Assembly (NCBI GenBank): GCA_028709385.1
Contig: JAQVXD010000027.1
Span: 1-34,271, forward strand
Direction: 5' to 3'
Origin: Fermentimonas sp.
GTDB lineage: Bacteria > Bacteroidota > Bacteroidia > Bacteroidales > Dysgonomonadaceae
DNA: 34,271 bases
Below the pieces are notes generated by a model. It was not told where the DNA came from and ran no database searches. It saw only the letters and a list, made by a program, of their open reading frames with translations. The translations under genes were made by a program, and so were the position numbers. The first letter of the stretch is position 1; each line of letters opens with the position of its first letter. Positions 7,980 through 16,757 of the stretch are shown here, one piece after another.

Positions 7980-8003
7980 GATAACCTTTTAAATAATCAG
8001 TAG

Positions 8004-8567
8004 TTATGGATATAATATCACTGCAAGGAATTTTACCGGCTTGTCGTTAAGCGCTTTCATTCCGTGAGGAAGCGAAGAGTCAAAATAAATACTGTCTCCG
8101 CGACCCAATATCAGGTTTTTCCCGTTGATATTTATCATCATACTTCCTTCCAGTACCATATTAAATTCCTGTCCGGCGTGTATATTCCTGTAAAAATCTG
8201 TATCGGCAGACTTAGGTTCTACTGTCACCTCAAAAATTTCAGCTACGTTGTTGGTGAACCCTGAAGTGAGCGACTGATATTTATAGGCTGAAACTCTTTC
8301 TACAGTCATTCCTTTGTCTTTTCTGGTGATAAAGTATGAGTTCATGCGCGGCTCTGTGCCAAACATCAAAGTGGATATATCAACGCTGAATTCTCTTTCA
8401 ATACGCTGCAGGAATGAAACTGAAATGTCTTTTTCGCCCTCTTCAAAGAGTACGTAATCATCTATATCAACTTCAAGTCTTCCGGCCATTTCTGCAGGTG
8501 TGTAATCCAATGCTTCACGCAAACCTTTGATTCTTTCGCCTATCTGTTTTAAGTCTGTTTTCATCAC
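8004..8567 (-). CDS. XRE-family regulator with C-terminal cupin domain
   Basis: This 187-residue protein combines an N-terminal helix-turn-helix of the XRE/HTH_3 type (about residues 5-65, with IGERIKGLREALDYTPAEMA) and a C-terminal cupin_2 barrel (about 108-187, with HAGQEFNMVLEGSMMINING and GRGDSIYFDSSLPHGM). Such proteins bind a small metabolite in the cupin pocket and control the neighbouring operon. Here it is the first gene of an operon with an acyl-CoA synthetase and fabD, so an acyl or carboxylic-acid effector and autoregulation are plausible, but no operator was identified. Two consecutive ATGs (8567 and 8564) could each be the start. The promoter at 8606-8637 fits either. Confidence 0.9.
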   Translation of the reverse strand: MMKTDLKQIGERIKGLREALDYTPAEMAGRLEVDIDDYVLFEEGEKDISVSFLQRIEREFSVDISTLMFGTEPRMNSYFITRKDKGMTVERVSAYKYQSLTSGFTNNVAEIFEVTVEPKSADTDFYRNIHAGQEFNMVLEGSMMININGKNLILGRGDSIYFDSSLPHGMKALNDKPVKFLAVILYP

Positions 8568-8605
8568 ATTATGTGTTGAGTAGTTATTTTAAAAAAAATC
8601 TAAAA

Positions 8606-8637
8606 CAAAGATATCTTAATTCATTCAAATGAACAAA
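8606..8637 (-). promoter_or_regulatory. Promoter for the XRE-cupin / acyl-CoA synthetase / fabD operon
   Basis: Minus strand: TTTG (complement of 8634-8637), 20 bases, TATCTTTG (complement of 8606-8613). The upstream element lies inside the last codons of the ZIP transporter gene that ends at 8625, so the operon start is embedded in its neighbour. Confidence 0.75.
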
Positions 8638-9419
8638 TATAGACTAAAGGCCATTATGACCATTCCCAATACTAATCCAATTATAGAAAGATGGTGCTTA
8701 CCATATTTTTCAGCACTTGGCAGAAGTTCATCAAGTGAAATATAAACCATAATTCCTGCAACTGCTGAAAGTACAAATGCATTCAGGGTAGGACTCCAGA
8801 ATGGCATCAGGAATAGGAATGCTATCAGTGCACCGAGGGGTTCTGCCAATCCGGATGTAAAAGAAAGCCAGAAAGCCTTTTTTTTACTTCCTGTCGAGTG
8901 GTATATCGGAACAGCTACTGCAATCCCTTCCGGGATATTGTGAATCGCTATTGCAACTGTTATTGGTATGGCAATTTCAAGTGAGTTTAGTGCTGACATG
9001 AATGTTGCAATTCCTTCAGGAAAATTATGAATTGCAATGGTGATTGCAGTAATTATTCCTGTTTGCTTTAAGCCATTCTTTTTTTTCATCTCTTCAACAC
9101 CGTGCATCTCGTGAGGATTACTTGCTTTAGGAATCAGAAAGTCGATAAGCGCAATCAAAATAATGCCTCCAAAGAACCCAAAGATCATATATAACATTCC
9201 TGTTTTTTCTCCAAAAGTGATGTTTAGAGACTCCAGTGATTGGGGTAACATTTCCATAAATGAAACGTATATCATTACACCGGCAGAAAGTCCTAATGAG
9301 AAACTAAGAAAATTGGTATTAGTGCGTTTAGCCATAAACGCAATAAGACTACCGATTCCGGTTGACAAACCGGCAAATAATGTCAAAAGAAATGCTATTA
9401 GGATAGTCTGATTGTCCAT
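8625..9419 (-). CDS. zupT: ZIP family metal transporter (ZupT-like)
   Basis: The 264-residue inner-membrane protein has about eight hydrophobic segments and the paired ZIP signatures HNFPEGIATF (131-140) and HNIPEGIAVA (160-169). Their His and Glu residues line the metal path in ZIP proteins. The variable loop between the third and fourth segments carries NPHEMHGVEEMKKK, a modest His-containing stretch. The expected role is uptake of zinc and possibly other divalent metals (Fe, Mn). It is the last gene of the ispE operon, starting 3 bases after the inositol-monophosphatase-family stop. The gene symbol is by similarity to the bacterial subgroup. Confidence 0.93.
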   Translation of the reverse strand: MDNQTILIAFLLTLFAGLSTGIGSLIAFMAKRTNTNFLSFSLGLSAGVMIYVSFMEMLPQSLESLNITFGEKTGMLYMIFGFFGGIILIALIDFLIPKASNPHEMHGVEEMKKKNGLKQTGIITAITIAIHNFPEGIATFMSALNSLEIAIPITVAIAIHNIPEGIAVAVPIYHSTGSKKKAFWLSFTSGLAEPLGALIAFLFLMPFWSPTLNAFVLSAVAGIMVYISLDELLPSAEKYGKHHLSIIGLVLGMVIMAFSLYLFI

Positions 9420-9422
9420 ATT

Positions 9423-10205
9423 CTATCTCTGGATAATATATTTCATAATTTCCGAGTGTATAACTCCGTTTGAAGCAACCATTTCTCTTCCAAAAAGGTA
9501 ATTGTTACCTCCTGAGAAATCGGTACATTTTCCACCCGCACACTCCAATATGAAAGCACCTGCGGCAACATCCCATGGTGAGAGGCCTGAATGAAAGTAT
9601 GAGTCACTTATTCCTGCTGCTACATAACAAATTTCTAATGCTGCCGAGCCTTTAATACGGAAGGTGGTGCTACGGAAGTGATCAGCTACATTTTTCAGTA
9701 TTTTCTCCCCGCGTTCATCAAGTTTGTAGGGAATGCCGAATCCTAAATATGCATTTTTTAGAGTTGGGTGCCAACTGACCTCCAGTAAATTATCATTTAA
9801 AAAAGCTTTGCCTTTTGATGTGGCGCTGAACATCTGATCTGCTAAAGGATCATATACCACTCCAAGTATGATTTCATCTCTGTGCTTGAGCGCAATACTT
9901 ACCGAATAGGGCGAATCACCGTGAACATAGTTTGTTGTACCGTCAAGTGGATCAATAATCCATGTGTACTCTGTTTCTTTATACTCAACAGTCTCTTCCT
10001 CAGCCAGAAAACCACCGTTAGGGAATATTCCCTTTAGTTCGGTAATCAACCTGTTTTCAGCCTCTTTGTCGATATAGGTCACGTAGTCACGTGTACCTTT
10101 AAGTTCAATATCTTTTTTGTTCAGTAATTGCTGTTCAGTTTTCAGATATTCACCTACTTCGCGGGCTATTATCTTTACTTTTTCACATAAATTTTCCATA
10201 AACAT
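9423..10205 (-). CDS. Inositol monophosphatase family protein (SuhB/CysQ-like)
   Basis: The 260-residue metal-dependent phosphatase has the family's metal-binding motifs: the Glu pair in LAEEET (69-70), IDPLDGTTNYVHG (84-96) and SPWDVAAGAFILECAGG (209-225, Asp212). Likely substrates are inositol phosphates or nucleotide 3'-phosphates (pAp); sequence alone does not decide between them. Two possible starts lie two codons apart (ATG 10205 and ATG 10199). The second gives the conventional MENL start and the difference is trivial. It lies 14 bases after the S9 peptidase gene and 3 bases before the ZIP gene, so all three share a transcript. Confidence 0.9.
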   Translation of the reverse strand: MFMENLCEKVKIIAREVGEYLKTEQQLLNKKDIELKGTRDYVTYIDKEAENRLITELKGIFPNGGFLAEEETVEYKETEYTWIIDPLDGTTNYVHGDSPYSVSIALKHRDEIILGVVYDPLADQMFSATSKGKAFLNDNLLEVSWHPTLKNAYLGFGIPYKLDERGEKILKNVADHFRSTTFRIKGSAALEICYVAAGISDSYFHSGLSPWDVAAGAFILECAGGKCTDFSGGNNYLFGREMVASNGVIHSEIMKYIIQR

Positions 10206-10219
10206 CAGTTATCTCTTAT

Positions 10220-12763
10220 TTATTCATCAGGATACATTGAATCCCACCATCTTGAATCTTCTTTTAGCCACTTTGCAAACCATGCATAAATTGCATTATT
10301 CCATGCAATACGTTTGTCATAATCGTATATAGCATGGTTCTCGCCGATTACCTGAATAAATTCAACAGGCTTATTAAGCAGCTTAAGAGCTGTATACATC
10401 TGTATGCTTTCTCCTATTGGTACGTTTGTGTCAGCAGTTCCGTGAAGTAGCAGCAAAGGAGTGGTTATTTTATCAGCATTGAATAAAGGGCTTTGTTTAA
10501 CATATAGCTCCGGATTATTCCAAGGGTAGCTGCCCGCACTTGCACCGGCGCTGTAGGAGTAACCCCAGAAGCCTTCACCCCAGTAACTGGTGATATTACT
10601 AATTCCGGCATGTGAAACAGATGCAGAGAAAAGATCAGTCTTAGTAATTAGATATTGAGTCATAAAACCACCGTAAGAAGCTCCGATATTGCCTATTTTT
10701 GTGCCATCCACAAATGGGTGTTCAGCAATAAATTTTTCAACACCTTCAATTATCTCTTCAGCTGTCTGGTCACCCCAGGCATTTACGTGACGTGCTGAGA
10801 ATTCCTGTCCGTACCCTGTTGTACCGCTTGGTTGTATTGTATAGACCACATAATCCTGGGCAGCATAAACGTGCAGTGGGTAAGTGCTCTCAAAAACACG
10901 TGAAGTTGGACTTGTTCCACCATAATAATATACAATAAGAGGATATTTTTTTGCGGGATCAAAGTTTGGAGGCAGATAGTAACGACCATCAATTTCGTCA
11001 CCGAAAGAGGATGTAAAGTTCCAGTCTGTAACCTCACCAAGATCAATTGTATTTAATTTTTCTGCGTAAGGGTCTGATAAAAGCGTTGACTCCATATTTT
11101 TCAGGTTAAGCAGATAACTTCTGTTTGAGTTTGAAGTGCTCACCCCTGTGTAAGTTGCCCAAGGTCCATTTTCTGCTATACTGAAGGAGCGTATCACATC
11201 TTCCTTGAGAGGAAGTTTCTCAAATTTCCTGTTGCGGTGAGAATAGCGGTACATATTAGCCCTGTCACCCTCTTCAACACGATAATATATATAATTATCC
11301 TGAGGGCTCCATATTTGTGCTGAAATAGTTGGATCAAAGTTTTTTGTTACAGGATCCACTTTTTTAGTTTCCAGATCCATTATAAAAGATTGGGTATCGT
11401 AGCTGTTTGCTATTTGATCAGGATTGATATTCAGACCAATACCGCCAAATGCTTCGGGTGCACCGTGGATAAGAAGTTGCTTTCCGTCAGGGGAAAACTG
11501 TGCAGAGTATGTATAAGTCAGATCTTTCCATATTGTGTCTAAAGTCATGGTATTCAGATCCAGCATATACAGAGAGCTTTTTCGAAACGGTCGTTCAGAA
11601 AGGTCCTCTTCGGATGTTGAGAACAACAGATATCTAGAATCCATAGTAATATCATTAAGAGAAGCTGACTGCTTTCCGAAAGTAATCTGTTGAGTAAGTC
11701 CGGTATCAAGGAAATGTCTGTAAAGGAAGCTCCGGTCTCTGTAATTTGATTGTCTGTCATCTATGCCGATAAGACGTTTTAAGCCTGCAGGACTTGCAGC
11801 AGATATCGTCTCTTTTGATGAGAAAAAAACAGATTTCTCATCCGGTGCCATATAAAAACTTTCTTTTGGTAATCCCTCTGCAAGAATGTTGGTCTCTTTT
11901 GTAAGTGGATTCAATGTATATATAATTCTATTATCATTGACATCATCAACATAATAAAGGAGATCTGATTCAGGCATCCATCTTAAACTCTTTCTGTTTG
12001 CTGTTTCAGAAATTATGGTTTGTTTTTGTTTAGTGTCGTATATCTCTATAAAATCAAGGTTTTTGCCACCCGGCAGAGTCTCTCTCAGGCTTAAAAGTAC
12101 AAACCGTCCGCTTGGTGAAATGGATGAATTACTTAAACGCTTACCTTCAAGAATATCTTTTATATTTATTCTTCTTTTATTTGTGTAGTTGAAATTGTAA
12201 TTTAGTAGTGAATCAGCTTCTTCAGGTCTGATATCAATTTTCAGGGCAGGATTGATTTTATTATCAGCCGAAGTCAGCATCTTTATGACTACCCTTTGAT
12301 TATTGGTAAATCCGTTCAAATAAGTATCTACGGAGCCGGAATGGTGTAGACTATCATTAAGTTGAGTTTTTGTAGCTCTTTTCACATCATCAACCCACAA
12401 CTCCAGCGGGTTAGGTGAAGTTACTGTGAGTTTCCCTCTTCCATATCTGTCGCCGCTTACGAAAAATGACAACAGTTGAAAAGCCTGGCCCTCCAGAGGT
12501 TTATTCAAATGAAAGAATCCTGAACTATCGGGGGTCAGTTCAGTTTTAAAACGAGTGTGTTCGGGGAAGGTTACTGAATGTGACAGCAACATTTCGTCAG
12601 AAAATGGTTTGTTATTTAGATTAACACTGTCAAGGAAAATCGGCTTTTGCAAACCGATTGGTCCTAAACTGAACAGTCTGTCAGGCATAAAAAGATTCTG
12701 CGAATGCAGATTAACTGCAAACAATAGTCCTAAAAAAAGAAATAACAATTGATTTTTCTTCAT
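10220..12763 (-). CDS. S9 family (prolyl oligopeptidase-type) exported serine peptidase
   Basis: From the ATG at 12763 this is an 847-residue secreted peptidase with a signal peptide (MKKNQLLFLFLGLLFAVNLHSQ). An N-terminal propeller-like region follows (about 180-560, with WD40-like repeats such as SPSGRFVLLSL and SPDGKQLLIHG) and then a C-terminal alpha/beta hydrolase domain. The catalytic triad is visible: Ser696 in GASYGGFM, Asp778 in HGTADTNVP and His810 in GENHAIYDY. It probably cleaves peptides in the periplasm and serves peptide scavenging. A GTG at 12784 would add seven residues before the signal peptide and overlap the ispE stop by one base. I prefer the ATG because the signal peptide then starts with MKK. 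It is the second gene of the ispE operon. Confidence 0.93.
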   Translation of the reverse strand: MKKNQLLFLFLGLLFAVNLHSQNLFMPDRLFSLGPIGLQKPIFLDSVNLNNKPFSDEMLLSHSVTFPEHTRFKTELTPDSSGFFHLNKPLEGQAFQLLSFFVSGDRYGRGKLTVTSPNPLELWVDDVKRATKTQLNDSLHHSGSVDTYLNGFTNNQRVVIKMLTSADNKINPALKIDIRPEEADSLLNYNFNYTNKRRINIKDILEGKRLSNSSISPSGRFVLLSLRETLPGGKNLDFIEIYDTKQKQTIISETANRKSLRWMPESDLLYYVDDVNDNRIIYTLNPLTKETNILAEGLPKESFYMAPDEKSVFFSSKETISAASPAGLKRLIGIDDRQSNYRDRSFLYRHFLDTGLTQQITFGKQSASLNDITMDSRYLLFSTSEEDLSERPFRKSSLYMLDLNTMTLDTIWKDLTYTYSAQFSPDGKQLLIHGAPEAFGGIGLNINPDQIANSYDTQSFIMDLETKKVDPVTKNFDPTISAQIWSPQDNYIYYRVEEGDRANMYRYSHRNRKFEKLPLKEDVIRSFSIAENGPWATYTGVSTSNSNRSYLLNLKNMESTLLSDPYAEKLNTIDLGEVTDWNFTSSFGDEIDGRYYLPPNFDPAKKYPLIVYYYGGTSPTSRVFESTYPLHVYAAQDYVVYTIQPSGTTGYGQEFSARHVNAWGDQTAEEIIEGVEKFIAEHPFVDGTKIGNIGASYGGFMTQYLITKTDLFSASVSHAGISNITSYWGEGFWGYSYSAGASAGSYPWNNPELYVKQSPLFNADKITTPLLLLHGTADTNVPIGESIQMYTALKLLNKPVEFIQVIGENHAIYDYDKRIAWNNAIYAWFAKWLKEDSRWWDSMYPDE

Positions 12764-12783
12764 ATTAATTTTACTTTTCAACA

Positions 12784-13620
12784 CTAATTAAGTTTACCGC
12801 ACCAGACAAAACAGTCTTTAAATAACCCTTTAAAGTCAGGTATATTCTTAAAAATGCCGTAAACAGAAGAGCCCGATCCACTCATGGATGAATAATGAGC
12901 TCCCATTTCCAGTAATTGATTCTTTATATTACAAATTTCGGGATATTTTTTAAATATTGGTGTCTCGAAATCATTTTTCATTATATAATTCCACTCATTT
13001 ATAGGCCTTTTAACGATTTCCTTTAATGATAACTCAGGCTGTTGAGGTGTTATCATCGCGTATGCTTCTTTAGTTGCTACTGAGATATCCGGTTTTACAA
13101 GCAATAAAAAGTATTCGCTCAAGTTAATGTCAATAGCTTCAAGTTCATTCCCGATTCCTTTTGCCAGCACAGGCTTATTGTGCAGGAAGAATGGGCAGTC
13201 GGCGCCTATTTTGGATGCCAATCTCATCAATTCATTTATTGAATATTTAAGATCGAAAGTATCGTTTAACAGCCTAAGCATAAAGGCTGCATCTGATGAA
13301 CCGCCGCCAAGTCCTGCTCCTGAAGGAATTTTTTTAAGCAGATGTATGTCAATTAACGGAATTTCTCTCTCTTGTGAAATCAGTAGAAAAGATTTAATTA
13401 CTAAATTATCATCAATCTCCCCATTGATGGTATTGCCATGTTGAAAAAAGCGGTAGTTTTTTTGAGATACAAATTCTGTTGATTTATAAGCAGGTAATAT
13501 CTCCAGAGCATCTTTAAGGTCTATCGGATAAAAAATGGTCTCCAGGTTATGATAACCGTCAGACCTCCGAGAAACGATTTGTAGTCCTAAATTAATTTTA
13601 GCGTTTGGGAAACAGATCAT
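12784..13620 (-). CDS. ispE: 4-diphosphocytidyl-2-C-methyl-D-erythritol kinase
   Basis: IspE phosphorylates CDP-methylerythritol in the non-mevalonate isoprenoid pathway. The 278-residue GHMP kinase has the N-terminal AKINLGL with catalytic Lys8, the ATP loop PSGAGLGGGSSDAA (99-112), Asp141 in GADCPFF, and the C-terminal SGSGSSVYGIF loop. Length is normal. It is the first gene of an operon followed by the S9 peptidase, the inositol-monophosphatase-family gene and the ZIP gene, with its promoter at 13637-13668. The partners are functionally unrelated, a common arrangement in this group. Confidence 0.97.
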   Translation of the reverse strand: MICFPNAKINLGLQIVSRRSDGYHNLETIFYPIDLKDALEILPAYKSTEFVSQKNYRFFQHGNTINGEIDDNLVIKSFLLISQEREIPLIDIHLLKKIPSGAGLGGGSSDAAFMLRLLNDTFDLKYSINELMRLASKIGADCPFFLHNKPVLAKGIGNELEAIDINLSEYFLLLVKPDISVATKEAYAMITPQQPELSLKEIVKRPINEWNYIMKNDFETPIFKKYPEICNIKNQLLEMGAHYSSMSGSGSSVYGIFKNIPDFKGLFKDCFVWCGKLN

Positions 13621-13636
13621 CTGTTGTTATTTTTTA

Positions 13637-13668
13637 CAAAGATATTAATTTAAGGTTCAAAATTCAAA
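13637..13668 (-). promoter_or_regulatory. Promoter for the ispE operon
   Basis: Minus strand: TTTG (complement of 13665-13668), 20 bases, TATCTTTG (complement of 13637-13644), 16 bases before the ispE ATG. The upstream element lies within the 3' end of the DUF5686 gene (stop at 13657). Confidence 0.78.
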
Positions 13669-15807
13669 TGCTGCACGTACACCAATATGACGAAAATCAG
13701 TTTTATGAAATGAACCGAATATTCCTGCATTAAAATAGCGGTTGCCTATTCCATACCCCAGTTCAGTGTATGATACAATTTGAGGAGTATGCAGCTGGCT
13801 CAGGTAAATCCTCTCCTTGTCTGCAAAATCTGATACAAAAGGGATGTTTTTCAATATCAGGAAAGGAGTTTCGAACATGAAGTGCGCCTGAATATAAGAA
13901 TCTGATGCATTATATAAATCTCTGCTGAGCAGACTAAATACGCCACCAAGACCGTCGTTCCAGTTTTCAGGGAAATTGTTTTTTGCAAAATAAACAAAGT
14001 CGGCAAAGTACTCAGTCTTCTGGTTTATGAATCTTCCTGCACCTAAATGATATTGAAATGAGTGCATGAGACCGATCTGAATATTCTGACTTATATCAAA
14101 TTCCACACGGTTATATTCAGATGTACTGCCCAGGATGTTCTGAAAACTACGGGAAAGTTCGATTTTGAAAGTAGGGAATGATGACCTGACATAAATTTTC
14201 TGCCTTCCCTCATACCTGTAGTATTGTCTTGGGGTCCAGCTGATACGGACAAAAGGAGCGAATGATCTTCTGGTACCGAACATATCTTCTATAGGTTCAA
14301 TTTCTGTATTAGCTGCACGCAGCAATGTAGGAGTGTCTTTGCTTTTTCTTATATGGTAGTCGATACCTGTTTGAAGTAGTAACCCGTTTGTTACCTCCAT
14401 GGTGTTATACAGCTTAATATAGTAGTCCTTATAGTAATTAAGTGAAATATCTTCAAATGAGAGTCCTTTATTTTTAAGACTATCCTGAATCTGGTCGACA
14501 AACAGTGAACTATATGTAGGATTACCGTTACCTATTGATATTGCTGCACTTCCAAGACGATAAGGGTTGTAATTCCATGTAGTTGTCAGATCAGTAAAAA
14601 ACTCCTTCCTTCGGAACATATATCCTCCAAAAGCGTCAATTTTGACAGTACGGTTGTTGCTCAAATCAATATTAAAGGATAATTTTTGACGATAAGTAAC
14701 TCCATCTCTTGATGAATACCCCAGCATTAATGGATTAAAAAGCCCAGAATATCCCATCCTCATTGATTTGTATTTATAACTGGAGTTCATGACCATACGC
14801 TGAGCCAGTTGTTGTGCAATTTTAGGGTTTTCTGAAATGTCTCCATTTTCTTGGTTTATTTCTTTTTCTTTGACTCGATGTATATGATCTAGTAAAACCT
14901 CCTTCTCTTGAGCTTGTAAGGGAATAGGTCTGTTAATATTCCAGAATGTAGTGTCACTCCTGACAGGCACTGAGTCGAGACGAATTTTATAGAAATCGCT
15001 TATATTTAAAGATCTTACAGGTTCTGCAATTTTTCTTAGTTCGACATTAGTATAATTAATCTGGGCAAGATGTCTTGATGCAAGAATATTGCCCAAATAT
15101 GAAGTAGTTTGAAAAATAGTTAGGTTTACCGGAAGATAATTTGTTATCCATTCATTTCCCATAGTCATTTCAAATGAGAAGTCTGAAAAGATATCAACAC
15201 CCTCACCTCTGAAAAAAATAACTCTCCATGTGCCTCTTTCTACAATAAAATACCCTTTAAGCAGTTTAGTGTTTTCGTAAATAGGAGTATAGTGTATATA
15301 ATAATAGGTTTTATTGTTTTCTGTGAAAGTTTTTGTAAGCGCATAAGTGTAATACTTAGCTGTAGTGAATCGTAATGGCATAAAAAAACTTTCGTCATTT
15401 GTTGTTTCCCCGTATATATTAATGTTTATTAGTTTAAAAGGTATTGACTCTATATCCTTTTTGCTTGTAATAGTACCAGCCACCTGCTTTATATCCTGTA
15501 CGTAATTATTAGGATAATCAAATCTGAAGTTGCTTAATGTCTCAATGATTGCATTGTCGTTGTGTGGATCGTGAAGTACGAATTGTGGAATCAGATGAGT
15601 ATATTTATAGAGAAAGTTTTTTTCTTTTGTTTCAACATATGAACGAGTATAAACCTCGGCGGAATAACTTTCCACCAGGTCGTTATATTTTTCTGCAGCA
15701 TTCATCACTCTTATAAGTATTGTATCCTGAGGAAGAGAACCGGATGCAAAACAGCTAAGTGAGATTAACAAAAAAAGTATAGTTTGTATAAGCTTACCTC
15801 TATTCAT
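13657..15807 (-). CDS. DUF5686 family outer-membrane protein
   Basis: This is a 716-residue exported protein: signal peptide 1 to about 22 (LIQTILFLLISLSCFASG), then an N-terminal region with AAEKYNDLVESYSAEVYTRSYV and KGYFIVERGTWRV, typical of DUF5686. The long C-terminal part (about 345-716) has alternating aromatic strands and ends in Phe (GVRAAFEF), consistent with an outer-membrane beta-barrel. Many DUF5686 proteins carry an N-terminal carboxypeptidase-regulatory-like domain; this one lacks it, so it is the short form. Function is unknown. It is divergent from the Crp/Fnr gene with a 160-base gap, and a TAAGTTTG -7 element lies at 15817-15824. Confidence 0.88.
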   Translation of the reverse strand: MNRGKLIQTILFLLISLSCFASGSLPQDTILIRVMNAAEKYNDLVESYSAEVYTRSYVETKEKNFLYKYTHLIPQFVLHDPHNDNAIIETLSNFRFDYPNNYVQDIKQVAGTITSKKDIESIPFKLININIYGETTNDESFFMPLRFTTAKYYTYALTKTFTENNKTYYYIHYTPIYENTKLLKGYFIVERGTWRVIFFRGEGVDIFSDFSFEMTMGNEWITNYLPVNLTIFQTTSYLGNILASRHLAQINYTNVELRKIAEPVRSLNISDFYKIRLDSVPVRSDTTFWNINRPIPLQAQEKEVLLDHIHRVKEKEINQENGDISENPKIAQQLAQRMVMNSSYKYKSMRMGYSGLFNPLMLGYSSRDGVTYRQKLSFNIDLSNNRTVKIDAFGGYMFRRKEFFTDLTTTWNYNPYRLGSAAISIGNGNPTYSSLFVDQIQDSLKNKGLSFEDISLNYYKDYYIKLYNTMEVTNGLLLQTGIDYHIRKSKDTPTLLRAANTEIEPIEDMFGTRRSFAPFVRISWTPRQYYRYEGRQKIYVRSSFPTFKIELSRSFQNILGSTSEYNRVEFDISQNIQIGLMHSFQYHLGAGRFINQKTEYFADFVYFAKNNFPENWNDGLGGVFSLLSRDLYNASDSYIQAHFMFETPFLILKNIPFVSDFADKERIYLSQLHTPQIVSYTELGYGIGNRYFNAGIFGSFHKTDFRHIGVRAAFEF

Positions 15808-15816
15808 TTATATATG

Positions 15817-15824
15817 CAAACTTA
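15817..15824 (-). promoter_or_regulatory. Probable -7 element (TAAGTTTG) of the DUF5686 gene
   Basis: The complement of 15817-15824 reads TAAGTTTG, matching TAnnTTTG, 9 bases before the ATG at 15807. No TTTG sits about 20 bases further up, so support is from the -7 box alone, and the leader would be very short. Confidence 0.5.
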
Positions 15825-15931
15825 CATTATTTTTTAAACAGTACGAATCATTTTATGAATGAGTCTCATATATTTAACAGTACTTTTTTTAAAAAAAAGA
15901 ACATATTTTTTCACTTATTGAAAAAAACTCA

Positions 15932-15939
15932 TATATTTG
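15932..15939 (+). promoter_or_regulatory. Probable -7 element (TATATTTG) of the Crp/Fnr gene
   Basis: TATATTTG matches the consensus and lies 28 bases before the ATG at 15968. The position expected for the -33 box holds TTTT, not TTTG. Transcription would begin within or next to the palindrome at 15945-15959. Confidence 0.55.
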
Positions 15940-15944
15940 TGTTT

Positions 15945-15959
15945 TAGAACATAGTTCTA
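15945..15959. promoter_or_regulatory. Palindrome TAGAAC-ATA-GTTCTA at the Crp/Fnr gene start, possible operator
   Basis: A perfect 6-base inverted repeat with a 3-base centre lies just after the -7 element and 8 bases before the start codon. A dimeric regulator bound here would block its own transcription, so autoregulation by the encoded Crp/Fnr protein is a reasonable guess. The sequence is not the classic Crp (TGTGA-TCACA) or Fnr (TTGAT-ATCAA) site. Confidence 0.45.
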
Positions 15960-15967
15960 TAACACTC

Positions 15968-16669
15968 ATGCCTGGAAAGAGTAAGGAAGTAATTGATTTA
16001 TCCTCAACGTTGCCCGAGATTTGGAGAATGTTGTCAGATGTTGAGCGCAATCTATTGCGTGAGAATGCACGTGTGCTAAATTTCAAGAAAAACGAACTCA
16101 TTTATCTGGAGGATGAAATCCCTAAGGATCTAATGTGCCTTTTTAAAGGAAAGGTGAAAATATACAAAAGCGGGGTAGGAGGGCGCAGTCAGATTATAAG
16201 GATTATACGACCGTACATGTACTTTGGCTACCGTGCTTATTTTGCAAGGGAACCATATGTTACTGCTGCATCTGCATTTGAAGCTTGCACAGTTTGCATG
16301 ATACCCATGGAGTTGATAGAAACTTTTCTTCGCAAGAATGGAGATCTTGCAATGTTTTTTATTCAGATGCTGTCTGTTGATCTTGGAATAGCTGACCAAA
16401 GGGTGGTTAATCTGACACAAAAGCATGTACGCGGACGACTTGCTGAGTCTTTGATATTTCTTAAAGAGAGTTACGGTCTTGAAGAAGACGGTGCAACTAT
16501 AAATATTTACCTGGCTCGTGAAGATCTGGCCAGTTTATCTAATATGACCACTTCAAATGCCATCAGGACACTTTCTAATTTTGTTAACGAACGTATCCTG
16601 GCAGTTGATGGCAGAAAAATTAAGATTATTGATGAAGAGAGGCTTCGTAAGATAAGCCGTATAGGGTAA
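15968..16669 (+). CDS. Crp/Fnr family transcriptional regulator
   Basis: The 233-residue protein has an N-terminal cyclic-nucleotide-binding-like beta-roll (about 15-125, with LMCLFKGKVKIYK and IIRIIRPYMYFGYRAYF), a dimerisation helix (about 126-165) and a C-terminal winged helix (about 165-225, with LAREDLASLSNMTTSNAIRTLSNF as the HTH). There is no N-terminal cysteine cluster as in Fnr, and the phosphate-binding cassette of cAMP-binding Crp (GE...R/T) is not evident, so the ligand is unknown. It precedes the GH3 gene by 88 bases but that gene has its own -7 box. A palindrome at its start suggests autoregulation. The family is certain; the regulon is not. Confidence 0.92.
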   Translation: MPGKSKEVIDLSSTLPEIWRMLSDVERNLLRENARVLNFKKNELIYLEDEIPKDLMCLFKGKVKIYKSGVGGRSQIIRIIRPYMYFGYRAYFAREPYVTAASAFEACTVCMIPMELIETFLRKNGDLAMFFIQMLSVDLGIADQRVVNLTQKHVRGRLAESLIFLKESYGLEEDGATINIYLAREDLASLSNMTTSNAIRTLSNFVNERILAVDGRKIKIIDEERLRKISRIG

Positions 16670-16727
16670 ATAGAAATTTTTTATTTTAAATTGTGAATTT
16701 ATTTTTTAAATTGTTGAAACTCCTGTA

Positions 16728-16735
16728 TACCTTTG
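16728..16735 (+). promoter_or_regulatory. Probable -7 element (TACCTTTG) of the GH3-family gene
   Basis: TACCTTTG matches TAnnTTTG and lies 22 bases before the ATG at 16758. The -33 region (around 16704) is T-rich but lacks an exact TTTG. Confidence 0.6.
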
Positions 16736-16757
16736 CGCCACAATTTTCACGAAAAGG

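Noticed and set aside
12764..12784. GTG start adding seven residues to the S9 peptidase
   Set aside because: It would place LKSKIN ahead of a clean MKK-started signal peptide; the ATG at 12763 is the better start.
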